DNA of 64,000 bases from Desulfuribacillus stibiiarsenatis (GCF_001742305.1 NZ_MJAT01000001.1:186001-250000); one strand, 5' to 3'. Shown: positions 26,141 to 35,850, counted from the stretch's first letter. The notes: generated by a model from the sequence alone, not told the origin. Translations and numbers: made by a program.

Positions 26141-26641
26141 ATGAATCCAACGTTAGAGGACAGTGAATATGTAGTTGATTCAAAAACGTTTGCGATGAAT
26201 CTTTTATTGTATTGGTTCAGAGTACAAGCTGTGATCACAAACCATAACTTACGCATTACTATGCCGACTTTATTATTATTAGTGGTTCCATACCGGAGAA
26301 CACATCAGAAGATTTTAGTGAAAGATATTCAGAAAGTAGAGATGCAAGCAGTATTTATGGTTAAGCGATGTATGCTTGGAATCATCGTTGGATATTTTGC
26401 TTTCTTAATGAGTAGCTCTTCACTGATATTGTCCGTATTCTTGTGGTGTATGAGTTTTATATTAATCTTGAATTCCCGGCCTGTAGTAGTGGAAGTTTTG
26501 GGTGCAAAGCATGATATATTAAGGATTGAAGTCTGTTTTTATGAAAAGAGTCATATAAGGGATTTTTTGAAGAATATGAATCAAGAGGAAGACAATTTGA
26601 TATCGTTTCATGAAAGCTTTAAAACAACACATGTTTTATAG
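26141..26641 (+). CDS. PH-like membrane protein, function unknown
   Basis: 166 residues, not recognised. A soluble N-terminal part with beta strands ('VQAVITNHNLRITMPTLLLLVVPYRRTHQKILVKDIQKVEM') looks like a bacterial PH-like start. Two membrane helices follow (about 88-118), and then a C-terminal strand-helix 'VEVLGAKHDILRIEVCFYEKSHIRDFLKNM'. AGGAGG precedes the ATG. It is monocistronic between the diguanylate cyclase and DUF438 genes. Confidence 0.6.
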   Translation: MNPTLEDSEYVVDSKTFAMNLLLYWFRVQAVITNHNLRITMPTLLLLVVPYRRTHQKILVKDIQKVEMQAVFMVKRCMLGIIVGYFAFLMSSSSLILSVFLWCMSFILILNSRPVVVEVLGAKHDILRIEVCFYEKSHIRDFLKNMNQEEDNLISFHESFKTTHVL

Positions 26642-26795
26642 CTTTTTTTTTAGATTTTTACTATGATGGAGATACTACATACATAAAGTACAGCATGAAC
26701 TAACACACTAGTAAATGTGAGATAATTCACTGATAAGTTTTGGGAAATAGGGTATAAAGATAGTAGAAGGAAAAAAGTGTCTAGGGGGAAAACCA

Positions 26796-28019
26796 ATGAG
26801 CGAACTAATTGATAACCATCAAGTAAGGAAAGAAAAATTAAAGAGCATCATTAAAAAGCTTCACCAAGGAGTATCTTTTGAGGAAGTAAAGAAAGAATTC
26901 CAACAGGAATTTGGTAGTGTTTCCACTGTTGAAATTGCTCAAATGGAGCAAGCGTTAATGGAAGAAGGCATGCCAGCAGAAGAAATTCGCAGATTGTGCG
27001 ATGTTCATGCTGAGGTGTTCAAAGGTAGTATCGAAGACGTACATAAGCCGACGAAAAACTGGGACGCTGTTCCGGGCCACCCAATTCATACGTTTAAGTT
27101 AGAGAATAGAGAAATTGAGAAGGTCATACAAGCAGTAGAGTCGAAATTAGCAGAATATGAAAAGCAACCAACAAAGGATGCTGGATATCAATTATTAGAG
27201 CAGTTAAACTTACTTTGGGATATTGATAAGCATTATAGCCGTAAGGAAAATCTATTGTTCCCGTACATTGAACGTCATGGTGTCACAGGACCTGCAAAAG
27301 TTATGTGGGGCGCAGACGATGAGATTCGCGGTTTGATTAAAACGGCAATTAAAATGTTGAAACAGGATGACGAAGGAAACCGCACGGAAGTCATTGCTAC
27401 CATCAAAGCAGCTATTGAGAAGATTGCAAGTATGATATTCAAGGAAGAAGATATTCTTTTCCAAACAGCCAGTAGATTTCTATCAGACGAAGAATGGTAC
27501 AAAATTGCCGAAGAGAGCGATGAAATTGGTTATTGCTTAACTGCACCAGCAGCAAAATGGAAGCCTGCTTCTATCCAAGATACAGATGTGACGGCTGATG
27601 AGCAAGCTCCGAAAGGGTATATCAAGTTTGATACAGGAATTCTAACAGTTCAAGAAATTAGTGCGATTTTCAATCACTTACCGATTGATGTTACGTATAT
27701 TGATAAAGATGATGTCGTAAAGTACTTTAGCCATGGACAAGAAAGAATTTTCATGAGAACAAAGGCGGTTATTGGACGTAACGTTTCTAACTGTCACCCA
27801 CCGCACAGTGTTCATATCGTTGAGACATTAGTGAATGACTTCAAATCTGGTAAGAAAGATAGTGAAGACTTCTGGATTCCATTAGGAGAAATGTATGTCC
27901 TCATCCGTTATTTTGCAATCCGTGATGAAAAGGGCGAATACATGGGCGCATTGGAAGTTACACAGAATATTAAGCCATTACAAGCGATTACTGGACAGAA
28001 GAGATTATTAGCTGATTAA
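26796..28019 (+). CDS. DUF438 / hemerythrin / PAS protein
   Basis: 407 residues, cytoplasmic. The N-terminal DUF438 domain ('LKSIIKKLHQGVSFEEVKKEFQ', 'EIRRLCDVHAEVFKG') is followed by a hemerythrin-like four-helix region with conserved His/Glu metal ligands: 'HPIHTFKLEN', 'DKHYSRKENLLFPYIERHG', 'WGADDEIR' and 'FKEEDILF'. The C-terminal PAS domain reads 'LPIDVTYIDKDDVVKYFSHG', 'RNVSNCHPPHSVH' and 'FWIPLGEMYVLIRYFAIRD'. Such proteins are thought to sense or handle oxygen, NO or iron in anaerobes. The Cys-His-Pro 'CHPP' loop could bind haem or metal. A GGGGG site precedes the ATG. Confidence 0.92.
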   Translation: MSELIDNHQVRKEKLKSIIKKLHQGVSFEEVKKEFQQEFGSVSTVEIAQMEQALMEEGMPAEEIRRLCDVHAEVFKGSIEDVHKPTKNWDAVPGHPIHTFKLENREIEKVIQAVESKLAEYEKQPTKDAGYQLLEQLNLLWDIDKHYSRKENLLFPYIERHGVTGPAKVMWGADDEIRGLIKTAIKMLKQDDEGNRTEVIATIKAAIEKIASMIFKEEDILFQTASRFLSDEEWYKIAEESDEIGYCLTAPAAKWKPASIQDTDVTADEQAPKGYIKFDTGILTVQEISAIFNHLPIDVTYIDKDDVVKYFSHGQERIFMRTKAVIGRNVSNCHPPHSVHIVETLVNDFKSGKKDSEDFWIPLGEMYVLIRYFAIRDEKGEYMGALEVTQNIKPLQAITGQKRLLAD

Positions 28020-28040
28020 AGATAAATATAAAAATATAGG

Positions 28041-28077
28041 CAGCTAGGGAGTTTTTTTACATCCTTAGTTGTTTTTT
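28041..28077 (+). terminator. weak terminator
   Basis: CTAGGGA and TCCTTAG can pair with a T-rich loop, followed by GTTTTTT. The hairpin is imperfect. The rest of the 287-base gap shows nothing else. Confidence 0.45.
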
Positions 28078-28306
28078 ATATGCCAAATTTTTTATATGCT
28101 AAGTTTTGTTTGAATGCTTAGTTTTTATATAATATTAAATTTCTATAAAATACACAAATCAGCAAAGGATAATTCGTACACTTGTGGAATATATAAGGAA
28201 GTCTATAAGTCTTGCTATACCTAATTTTTAAGTCTTCTTTAAGGTTCATAGACAATAATGGACATTGTAATTTGTATAAATGGCATTAGGGAGGCAATTA
28301 TCACAG

Positions 28307-30001
28307 ATGAAATTAAAGCTTAAGGTTGGTCAGAGAATTTTTATTGGATTCGGTGTATTATTATTGTTAATGGTAATTTCGGGGATTGTTACGTTCTATA
28401 ACATGAACAAAATTGAGTCGCTGAATAATCAGATTCTAGACGTTAACTATCCGAGTGTAAAAGCAGCAGAGCGGGTCCTCTTTATTACGTTAAATAAAGG
28501 GATGGATTTAAGCGAGTTTTTAATGACTGGTGATGAAAAGTATCTGAAAAATTATCAAGATAGCAAACCAAATCTATTGGCGGCCTTAGACGAAGTAGAA
28601 CGCTTAGCAATTGATGATTCCGAACGGGAGAATGTCGCAGCTTTACGGAAATTAATTGAGCAGTACGATCAAAAGGCTGAACAAGCGATTGATTTAAAAC
28701 GCAAAGGCTTGGGAGTCATTGCATCTGATGTTATGGTGCAACAAGTAATGCCTGTGTATAGGAAGATTAAAGTAGACGTCGATGTGGCGATAGCAGCGAA
28801 GCAAGCGGATACGAAAGTCTATGAACAAGAAATATTGGATAGCATTAGTATCGCAGAAAATGTTTCCACAATACTTACCATTACGAGTTTGATATTTGCT
28901 GGGCTGATTTCATGGCTTGTTGGTATTAGTATTACAAGACCGATTGCAAAGCTTTCAGAAGTGGCGAAACTAGTGGCAAATGGAGACCTACGAAATACAG
29001 TAGATAGTCAAAATGAAGACGAGATTGGACAGCTATCGAAGACGTTTAACACGATGGTCGTAGACTTACGCTCGGTAGTGGGGAAGGTCATGGAAACTTC
29101 GGAGAAGTTATCTGCTACTAGCCAGGATTTGGCGGCATCGACAGAAGAGACGGCTGCTTCCACGGAAGAAGTTGCTAAGGTTGTTACGCAGCTTGCAGAC
29201 GGTGCAAGTGACCAAGCGAAACACGTAGATGATACAGTATCGGTGATTAATCAATTGTCTGTAGGGGCCAAGCAAGTGGCTTCGAATGCGTCTAGTGTCA
29301 ATCTTTCTGCACAGAATGCGAACGAAGCAGCAAAGCAGGGCGAGAGAAGCTCTAAGCTTGCAATGAAGAAAATGGAGCAGTTACAGGATAGTATTCGAAA
29401 TATTGCCAATACAATTAGTGAATTAGGGGATAGTTCTAAGCAAGTAGGACAAATCATAGATGCAATTAAAGCTATCGCGAGTCAAACCAATTTATTAGCT
29501 CTAAATGCTGCTATCGAAGCAGCGAGAGCTGGTGAGCAAGGTAGAGGATTTGCTGTTGTAGCGGACGAAGTTAGAAAGCTGGCAGAAGAATCTAGTAATT
29601 CGGCAGACACAATTAACAATCTTATCATTGCGATTCAGAATGGAACGGATAGAGCTGTGCATGCCATGGGAAAAGGTACGCAAGAAGTAAGTGAAGGTGT
29701 GTCTACAGTGAAACAAGCAACAGACGCATTTGAACTGATTGTGCGTGAGATTGACTTAGTTGCACAGCAGATTGATCAAGTAACCACCGCAAGTCTTCAA
29801 ATGGCATCAGGTAGTGAACAGGTGGTGCAAGTGATGGAGACGATTTCTAATGTTGCGACAGAAACGGCGGCAAGCGCAGAAGAGATTGCTGCGTCCACTG
29901 ATGAACAGAACTCTGCCATTGAAGCGGTTGCCGAACGTGCTACTGATTTAGCGCATTTGGCCGAATCCTTACAGCAGGCTGTAGCAAGATTTAAGGTGTA
30001 A
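28307..30001 (+). CDS. methyl-accepting chemotaxis protein
   Basis: 564 residues. A first membrane helix (about 8-30), a periplasmic-side four-helix-bundle ligand domain (4HB_MCP type, with '[19 protein letters not shown]'), a second helix ending '[11 protein letters not shown]', HAMP ('[23 protein letters not shown]') and a cytoplasmic signalling domain with the hairpin tip '[41 protein letters not shown]' region. It feeds signals to CheA/CheW. The ATG at 28307 is preferred over 28280, because AGGGAGG (28288-28294) lies inside the longer frame. No che genes are nearby. Confidence 0.94.
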   Translation: MKLKLKVGQRIFIGFGVLLLLMVISGIVTFYNMNKIESLNNQILDVNYPSVKAAERVLFITLNKGMDLSEFLMTGDEKYLKNYQDSKPNLLAALDEVERLAIDDSERENVAALRKLIEQYDQKAEQAIDLKRKGLGVIASDVMVQQVMPVYRKIKVDVDVAIAAKQADTKVYEQEILDSISIAENVSTILTITSLIFAGLISWLVGISITRPIAKLSEVAKLVANGDLRNTVDSQNEDEIGQLSKTFNTMVVDLRSVVGKVMETSEKLSATSQDLAASTEETAASTEEVAKVVTQLADGASDQAKHVDDTVSVINQLSVGAKQVASNASSVNLSAQNANEAAKQGERSSKLAMKKMEQLQDSIRNIANTISELGDSSKQVGQIIDAIKAIASQTNLLALNAAIEAARAGEQGRGFAVVADEVRKLAEESSNSADTINNLIIAIQNGTDRAVHAMGKGTQEVSEGVSTVKQATDAFELIVREIDLVAQQIDQVTTASLQMASGSEQVVQVMETISNVATETAASAEEIAASTDEQNSAIEAVAERATDLAHLAESLQQAVARFKV

Positions 30002-30040
30002 TATCTATCGGATAACAAATTATATAGCGTTAAAATATTC

Positions 30041-30078
30041 AAGCTGGTATCTGTCTGAGGCAGATACCAGCTTTTTAT
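30041..30078. terminator. bidirectional terminator
   Basis: AAGCTGGTATCTG / CAGATACCAGCTT, 13-bp perfect stem, T run on the right side. It lies between convergent genes. Confidence 0.9.
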
Positions 30079-30102
30079 CTCTTGAAAATTGTCTTTAGTA
30101 GC

Positions 30103-31050
30103 CTATGGGCGGTTGCTTAAGCCTTTCACCAAAATCCCTACGTTGTGCTTCATCATATCAACATAAGACTCTGCATTGCTTCCTTCTTTTCCAATAGCGT
30201 CGGTGTAAAGAGCGCCTGCGATTGGTACTTTCGTTTCATTTTCGATGGTTTTCATATAACGGGTATCAACAGTGGTCTCGATAAAAAGTGCAGGCAATTG
30301 CTTCTGGCGTACGATATCTACTACTCTGGAAATTTGTTGTGGTGTGCCTTCTTCGTGGGCGTTTAACTCCCAGATTCCGACCGTTTCAAATCCATACGCA
30401 TCGCCAAAATACTTCAGTGCGTTCTCACTCATGACAATCACTCGATATGATTCAGGTATCTTTGCAATTTCATCCAAGGTCCAATGATGCAGTTCACTTA
30501 GTTGTTGGATATACTCTTGTGCATTATCGTATAGTACTCTTGCATATTCTCGCTTCTGTTCTGAAAGAGCGTAATAGATGGTTTCGACATACGATTTCAC
30601 TAGTGTTGGATTTAACCAAGCATGCGGGTCTGGTTCCGTACTTCCTTCTAGAGGAATCGGGGTAATATCTTCTGCTGCGAATACAACTGGAGCATTGGAA
30701 ACATTTTGTAATGTGCGCAGAATCATATTTTCTAAGCCAAGGCCATTGAGAATCACTACATCCGCATCGTTGATTTTTCTCATATCACTTGGGATCATCT
30801 CATAGTCTTCTGGACTTTCGCCGATTGGGACGAGGTATTCGACCGTTCCGAGATCCCCGACAATGTTACTTGTAATATCAGCTAATATGGAAGTACTCGT
30901 GACAATATACATTCCTTCTTTCGCTACTGTTTCACGATCAGGAGAGCATCCCCCAAGAAATGTAGTCAAGAACAATAATATAGTTAAGCCAAGGGCTAGA
31001 ATCAGTACGCGACTGTTATATGGGAAAAGATTTTTAAAGATATCTTTCAT
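30103..31050 (-). CDS. Mn/Zn ABC transporter substrate-binding lipoprotein
   Basis: 315 residues, TroA/PsaA family. A lipoprotein signal ends in 'FLGGC' (Cys35). Expected metal ligands are His143 (DPHAWL), Glu209 (SENALKYF) and Asp284 (YTDAIG), and the Glu fits the manganese-type binding proteins. The first ligand differs: where the family has DPHEYE, this protein has SPEDYE, putting Glu81 in place of His. It is the last gene of the operon with permease and ATPase. The divergent regulator has a complete MntR metal site, so manganese is the likely substrate. It ends before a strong terminator. Confidence 0.92.
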   Translation of the reverse strand: MKDIFKNLFPYNSRVLILALGLTILLFLTTFLGGCSPDRETVAKEGMYIVTSTSILADITSNIVGDLGTVEYLVPIGESPEDYEMIPSDMRKINDADVVILNGLGLENMILRTLQNVSNAPVVFAAEDITPIPLEGSTEPDPHAWLNPTLVKSYVETIYYALSEQKREYARVLYDNAQEYIQQLSELHHWTLDEIAKIPESYRVIVMSENALKYFGDAYGFETVGIWELNAHEEGTPQQISRVVDIVRQKQLPALFIETTVDTRYMKTIENETKVPIAGALYTDAIGKEGSNAESYVDMMKHNVGILVKGLSNRP

Positions 31051-31080
31051 TTGATTGTACTCCTTTTAGAAAATAGTTCC

Positions 31081-31953
31081 TTATGTTTTTGCAATTTGCA
31101 TTTTTCGAGAACGCCATTTCTGGGTGATTAGCCCTTGTTTCGGTGAGAATAAGAAGCTTAATGCAAATAATGTGGATGCGACTAGTACGATTGATGCACC
31201 AGTTGCTATATCATAGATAAAAGAAAAATAAACGCCAACTACCGATGAAAATACACCAAATACACTGGATAACAGTATCATAATCGGTAGTCGATCTGTA
31301 AGTAAGTAAGCAGTGGCACCTGGTGTAATTAACATGGCAACAACTAAGATAATTCCGACAGTCTTTAAAGAAGCTACCGTCACTAACGAGAGCAATAGCA
31401 TGAGTCCATAATGAATTAGATTGATTGGCAGCCCGATAGCCTGTGCCATTGTAGGATCAAATGTACTAAGAAGGAGCTGTTTATAGAATAGAGCGATAGA
31501 AATCAAAACAATAGCTCCAATGATCGCAATCATTAATAAATCGCTTTGAGAAACGGCTAACACATTGCCAAAGAGTATATGCCATAGATCGACACCTGTA
31601 CCTCTACGCATCGTGATTAACACAACACCAAGAGCAAAGGCAGCAGTAAACATAATGCCAATGGCCGAGTCGTCCTTAAGCTTACTGTGGCGCGAGATGT
31701 ATCCAATCCCTAGTGCTGTTAGAACTCCAGTGAACACTGCTCCAATGAAGAAATTCAACCCTAACATATAGGCGACTACAACCCCTGGAAGAACCGCGTG
31801 TGAGATGGCATCCCCCATCAGCGCCATGCCTCGTAGAATTATAAAGCAACCGATTACACCGCATATGATTCCAACTAGTACTCCGGCAATCATCGCATTC
31901 TGTAGATATTGATAACTACCAAGCGCTTCGATAAAAAACATCAATTGATCCAT
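31081..31953 (-). CDS. Mn/Zn ABC transporter permease
   Basis: 290 residues with about eight membrane helices, ABC-3 family. Landmarks are 'GVIGCFIILRGMALMGDAISHAVLPGVVVAYMLG' near the N-terminus, 'MAQAIGLPINLIHYGLM' (the cytoplasmic coupling region) and 'KTVGIILVVAMLITPGATAYLLTDRL'. Its start codon shares a base with the ATPase stop, indicating tight translational coupling. It forms the membrane channel for the binding lipoprotein encoded downstream. Confidence 0.94.
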   Translation of the reverse strand: MDQLMFFIEALGSYQYLQNAMIAGVLVGIICGVIGCFIILRGMALMGDAISHAVLPGVVVAYMLGLNFFIGAVFTGVLTALGIGYISRHSKLKDDSAIGIMFTAAFALGVVLITMRRGTGVDLWHILFGNVLAVSQSDLLMIAIIGAIVLISIALFYKQLLLSTFDPTMAQAIGLPINLIHYGLMLLLSLVTVASLKTVGIILVVAMLITPGATAYLLTDRLPIMILLSSVFGVFSSVVGVYFSFIYDIATGASIVLVASTLFALSFLFSPKQGLITQKWRSRKMQIAKT

Positions 31954-32714
31954 TAATGATTCACCACCAATAACCCGTTTCTATTTCCGAACGACGCTAC
32001 TTTACCGTCATACGCTTCACGCAAGCAATCTACCTGGAATACTTCTTCGCTTTTTCCATAAGCAATTAAACGGTTTTTCAATAAAAGTAAGCTATCAAAA
32101 TAGTTCTCTGCCTTACTGAGATCGTGATGTACAACAAATAGAGTTTTGCCCTGATCCCGGATATCTTTCAAAATCTCCATAATCATCGATTCTGAAACAG
32201 CGTCAATCCCGACAAATGGTTCATCAAGAAATAGAACACTTGCTTCTTGTGCCAATGCCCGCGCTATGAATACGCGCTGTTGTTGCCCACCAGACAATTG
32301 ACCAATCTGGCGTTTGCGAAATTCGTTCATACCAACCAGTCTCAGACTTTTTGTCACAATATCTCGATCCTTTTGATTCGGCCAACCATACCATGAAATA
32401 TGAGGGTGTCTACCCATCATAACAACGTCCTCTACAAGAACCGGGAAATCCATATCGATCGATGAACGTTGCGGTACATAAGCAAGTTGTTTCCGTACAT
32501 TATCAACCGACTGATTCCAAAAAGAAACCGTCCCTGTGTCCGATGGTATGAATCCTATCATTGCTTTTATTAAAGTAGACTTACCAGCACCGTTGGGGCC
32601 AATGATTCCAATAATTTGTTTAGGGGTCACAGAGAATGTTATATTTTCAAACACTTTTTTTCCAAAATAAGAAACTGACAGATTATTTACCTTAATGACA
32701 GAATGTGCGCTCAT
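31953..32714 (-). CDS. Mn/Zn ABC transporter ATP-binding protein
   Basis: 253 residues. Walker A GPNGAGKST, Q-loop 'YVPQR', signature LSGGQQQR, Walker B 'VLFLDEPF' and H-loop 'VVHHD' are all present. The order ATPase, permease, binding protein is a common layout for Mn/Zn importers. AGGAGGGC stands 4 bases before the ATG. The gene is divergent from mntR across a 325-base region containing a palindrome (32728-32744). Confidence 0.96.
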   Translation of the reverse strand: MSAHSVIKVNNLSVSYFGKKVFENITFSVTPKQIIGIIGPNGAGKSTLIKAMIGFIPSDTGTVSFWNQSVDNVRKQLAYVPQRSSIDMDFPVLVEDVVMMGRHPHISWYGWPNQKDRDIVTKSLRLVGMNEFRKRQIGQLSGGQQQRVFIARALAQEASVLFLDEPFVGIDAVSESMIMEILKDIRDQGKTLFVVHHDLSKAENYFDSLLLLKNRLIAYGKSEEVFQVDCLREAYDGKVASFGNRNGLLVVNH

Positions 32715-32727
32715 CTAAGCCCTCCTC

Positions 32728-32744
32728 TCGAACAACATGTTCGA
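32728..32744. promoter_or_regulatory. palindrome before the metal ABC operon
   Basis: TCGAACA-ACA-TGTTCGA is a perfect 7-base inverted repeat, directly upstream of the ATPase ribosome site. It is a plausible operator. It resembles a LexA box but has five bases between GAAC and GTTC instead of four. The regulator is unknown. Confidence 0.45.
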
Positions 32745-32829
32745 TTGTAAAAAGTTAACCACGACTAAAACTTTGACAATAGTACTATATTACGCTTGAG
32801 TGGTTTTGGTGTTTGTCTTTTTATAAAGA

Positions 32830-32872
32830 AAATTAGAGTTCAGATGGAGTTTTACTCCAGCTGAACTCTAGT
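32830..32872. other. two-tier hairpin in the divergent region
   Basis: An outer stem AGAGTTCAG/CTGAACTCT encloses an inner TGGAGT/ACTCCA. There is no T tract immediately after it. It lies between the promoters of the ABC operon and mntR and may be structural or a terminator of a divergent transcript. Confidence 0.45.
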
Positions 32873-33039
32873 TGCACTTATTTCGCCTGTGCCCCTTGTG
32901 GGTAAAGCTTGGCAGCACTTATCTCCCACTTTAGAAGAGGGAGTATCAGTAAACGCCGCTGAGATAAAGTAGACAAATGGCATATCATACAGCAAATTAA
33001 CATATTCTGTAGTATGAGGTGGCGTTCAGGGGTGATGAT

Positions 33040-33543
33040 TTGGCTGACAAAGAGAAGTTCTTCACCGCAAGGGGTTATGAAATATCAGCAGATGAGGACA
33101 CACTAACACCGAGTATGGAAGACTATATCGAGATGATTTATCGCCTTAGTGGTAACGTAGGGCATACTAGGACCCATGATTTGGCTAGTAGTTTAAACGT
33201 ACAACCCCCATCGGTAACAAAAATGATTCAAAAGCTCAATGATAAGAACTTAATTGTGTATGAGAAGTATGGAAATATACAATTGACTGTGCAAGGACAG
33301 GAGCTAGGGAAATACTTTCTAGAACGGCATAACATTGTGAAAAATTTCCTCATAGTATTAGGTATAGAGGAAAATGTGCAGAAGCACGTCGAGCAAATCG
33401 AGCATTATATAGGCTGGAATACGTTTCAAGCATTCCAGACCTTCGTAGAATTTATGGAAGAAAATGAACATATCCAAAAACAATACATTACGTTTCGAAA
33501 CAATCGGGAAAAGTTCTTACTTTCTGAAAAAAATACGTTATAA
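33040..33543 (+). CDS. mntR: manganese-responsive DtxR-family regulator MntR
   Basis: 167 residues. All manganese ligands of Bacillus subtilis MntR have counterparts: Asp and Glu in 'TPSMEDYIEMIY', His in 'ERHNIVKNFL', and Glu, Glu, His in 'HVEQIEHYIGW'. The recognition helix 'VQPPSVTKMIQKLNDKNLIVYEKYG' is also conserved. MntR represses manganese uptake when manganese is plentiful. TTG at 33040 is preferred because AGGGGTGAT lies just before it; GTG at 33019 has no site. Compared with B. subtilis MntR it has about 20 extra N-terminal residues, so the start is uncertain. It is divergent from the metal ABC operon. Confidence 0.92.
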   Translation: MADKEKFFTARGYEISADEDTLTPSMEDYIEMIYRLSGNVGHTRTHDLASSLNVQPPSVTKMIQKLNDKNLIVYEKYGNIQLTVQGQELGKYFLERHNIVKNFLIVLGIEENVQKHVEQIEHYIGWNTFQAFQTFVEFMEENEHIQKQYITFRNNREKFLLSEKNTL

Positions 33544-33580
33544 TGGAATAGGGATCGTCTGAATAGGTAGGAGAGATCGA

Positions 33581-34036
33581 ATGACTAGACAAACTATTAT
33601 TCCTATTTCCATTTTTGTATTGTGTATGGTGTTACTTATGGGATGCGGAGGTGCGAAAATGGGAAATGAAGATACTAAACCAACAATGAGTGATGTTGAT
33701 TATGAAATTATTGATATTGAAGAATTAGAACTTAAGGAAAAGGAAGAAATCGTTACTTGGTACGATGATGTATTCGACCAAGAAGGTGTTCATAGTATGG
33801 ATGGAACCAAAGGTTTTAGTAAGTATACGTATATATTAATAGCAGACGGTGAAAAGGCGACTGGCGGCTACGCAATCCAAATTGAGTCTATGAAAGGTAA
33901 CGAGGATGAAATTCGGATTGTTGCGAAGGTAAGAGAACCGCAAAAGGGTGAATTTGTAACACAAGCGTTTGGTTATCCGCATTTGCTTCTACGCATTAAT
34001 CAAGATTCCAGGAAAATACTCCTTGAAAAACAGTAG
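33581..34036 (+). CDS. PrcB-like lipoprotein
   Basis: 151 residues. A lipoprotein signal ends in 'LLMGC'. After an acidic linker, residues about 80-148 match the PrcB C-terminal domain: 'YILIADGEKATGGYAIQIE', 'DEIRIVAKVREPQKGE' and 'AFGYPHLLLRI'. PrcB was first described as a subunit of an outer-surface protease complex in Treponema; the Bacillota proteins have no known role. A GGAG site precedes the ATG. It may share a transcript with mntR, whose stop is 38 bases upstream. Confidence 0.8.
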   Translation: MTRQTIIPISIFVLCMVLLMGCGGAKMGNEDTKPTMSDVDYEIIDIEELELKEKEEIVTWYDDVFDQEGVHSMDGTKGFSKYTYILIADGEKATGGYAIQIESMKGNEDEIRIVAKVREPQKGEFVTQAFGYPHLLLRINQDSRKILLEKQ

Positions 34037-34064
34037 CTTTCACGAGTATCATAGAATTAAGATT

Positions 34065-34100
34065 AAAGAATCAAGCGATTGACTCGTTTGATTCTTTTTC
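34065..34100 (+). terminator. terminator
   Basis: AAAGAATCAA / TTGATTCTTT flanking an inner CGA/TCG, followed by TTTTC. Confidence 0.8.
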
Positions 34101-34167
34101 AATCACATAGGTGTTTCTACGACGATGTTCGTTGTAATTGAAATAAATAACTACATCAGGAGGAAAT

Positions 34168-35634
34168 ATGACTAACAGATTAAATATACAATTGCGCTTC
34201 TATCTTTTAGCTGCTTTTATAATGACAATCATTTTAATAGTTTCAGTTACTACGACGGAGGCGAATACAAACCGAGATATTCGTGTGTTTGTCGATGGAA
34301 AGTCCGTGCAATTTCCTGACGTAAAGCCTTATATTGACGTGAACAATCGAACTTTAGTACCGCTTAGGGCAGCAGGGGAAGCGGCTGGTGCTAGTGTCGA
34401 GTGGAATGGTTATCTAAACCAGGTAACATTAATGAAAGGTAACAGAACTGTGGTGCTAACAGCAAATTCCTCCATTTATACTGTCAATGGACAAGCGCTC
34501 ATGATGGATACGTCAATGGTCTATAACAAGCCTTTAGGACGTAACTATGTTCCGCTTCGTTTTGTTATGGAAGGTTTAGGTGCGGAGATTGAATGGCAAA
34601 TGGTAGATAAAACGGATGTAATCTACGCTTTCACGCTTTATCAATCACAGGATCTAAAGCAATCTATGAAAATCGATATTAATCATGCGGTGAAAAAAGA
34701 AAACCTATTAAACAATAAGAGTTTCCAAGATTTCCGTAAAATGCTTATAAGCTTACCTTCCCACCTTGGATCTGGGTCGAATGTTTTGAGCTATGTGCAA
34801 TACTACCTTCAGGTGCCAAGCGATTTCTATAAGAATACGAGTATCGAGTACTTTAAGAATCAGCCTGTGTACACGCAGAAAATGGATAACGATTTAATTG
34901 AATATTTAGCGCGCTTTGAATATGCAGATAAGGTTTCCGTACTCACATATCATCATTTACTAAAAGCTAGCGAAAATACTAAATTTCAGAATAATAGTGC
35001 TGTAATTTCCGTAGAGAGTTTTGAAGAGCAAATGAAAGTTTTGCATGAAAATCGATACCAAGCGTATGATCTTGCTGTACTAGAGGACTATGTAAAAGGC
35101 AAAATCAAGCTGCCGAAGCATAGCGTGTTTATTACCTTTGATGATGGCTATTTAAGTAATTACGTGTATGCGTACCCAATTCTCAAAGCTTACGACTATA
35201 AGGCAACAATCTTTGTTGTAACAGGAATGCTGAACAGTTATCCTGATTCATTCAATGCCGATAAGTTGAATTTTATTAGCTGGCAAGAGCTGGACAAGCA
35301 TAGAGATGTTTTCCGTATTGAAGGGCATACACATGATCTTCATAAGCTGACGAATAACGTGAGTCATCTCGTCTCTCAGCCAAGTGAAATTGTTAGAAAT
35401 GATTTGTTACTAAGTAGACAACTAATAGACGGTAAGTACTTTGCCTACCCATACGGGCAAGTCGATGCCACTGTGATTAATCTATTGAAACAAACTGGCT
35501 ATACTATGGCATTTACGAATCGCTTAGGAACGGTTAGTCCAGGGAATGATATATACGTGTTAAAGCGCTATGGAATATACCCAAATACAAGTGTCTATGA
35601 TTTTAAAGGCTATGTAGGTATTCCTCAGTGGTAA
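34168..35634 (+). CDS. stalk-domain polysaccharide deacetylase
   Basis: 488 residues, exported by an N-terminal hydrophobic signal. Residues about 35-150 are a copper-amine-oxidase N-terminal ('stalk') domain: 'NNRTLVPLRAAGEAAGASVEW' and 'NYVPLRFVMEGLGAEIEW'. Residues about 250-480 are a NodB-type deacetylase with the metal/catalytic motifs 'FITFDDGY' and 'EGHTHDLHKL', and 'YFAYPYGQ', as in PgaB/IcaB-type enzymes. It probably removes acetyl groups from a cell-wall or exopolysaccharide glycan. AGGAGG precedes the ATG. A second stalk-domain protein is encoded at 19474. Confidence 0.92.
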   Translation: MTNRLNIQLRFYLLAAFIMTIILIVSVTTTEANTNRDIRVFVDGKSVQFPDVKPYIDVNNRTLVPLRAAGEAAGASVEWNGYLNQVTLMKGNRTVVLTANSSIYTVNGQALMMDTSMVYNKPLGRNYVPLRFVMEGLGAEIEWQMVDKTDVIYAFTLYQSQDLKQSMKIDINHAVKKENLLNNKSFQDFRKMLISLPSHLGSGSNVLSYVQYYLQVPSDFYKNTSIEYFKNQPVYTQKMDNDLIEYLARFEYADKVSVLTYHHLLKASENTKFQNNSAVISVESFEEQMKVLHENRYQAYDLAVLEDYVKGKIKLPKHSVFITFDDGYLSNYVYAYPILKAYDYKATIFVVTGMLNSYPDSFNADKLNFISWQELDKHRDVFRIEGHTHDLHKLTNNVSHLVSQPSEIVRNDLLLSRQLIDGKYFAYPYGQVDATVINLLKQTGYTMAFTNRLGTVSPGNDIYVLKRYGIYPNTSVYDFKGYVGIPQW

Positions 35635-35774
35635 TAGATTTGTAGAAGTTGTAATAGTAGTTGTAGTAATAACTTAGGAAATAGAGAAATTAGAAAAATG
35701 TACTTGTCATACCTGAGATTGATTCAGTATAATAAAATAGCTGGTGGAAAAATAATGCTGCAACATCAGCTTGC

Positions 35775-35850
35775 GGGGCCTTAGCTCAGCTGGGAGAGCG
35801 CTTGGCTGGCAGCCAAGAGGTCAGGGGTTCGAGCCCCCTAGGCTCCACCA
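35775..35850 (+). tRNA. tRNA-Ala(GGC)
   Basis: A complete 76-nt cloverleaf: acceptor GGGGCCT/AGGCTCC, anticodon arm CTTGG-CTGGCAG-CCAAG with anticodon GGC, T-arm AGGGG-TTCGAGC-CCCCT and encoded CCA. Its 3' two-thirds are duplicated at 38108, so it is the attachment site of a small island. Confidence 0.98.

Noticed and set aside
32728-32744. LexA (SOS) box before the metal ABC operon
   Set aside because: The Bacillus LexA box needs GAAC-N4-GTTC; here five bases separate the half-sites, and no SOS gene follows.
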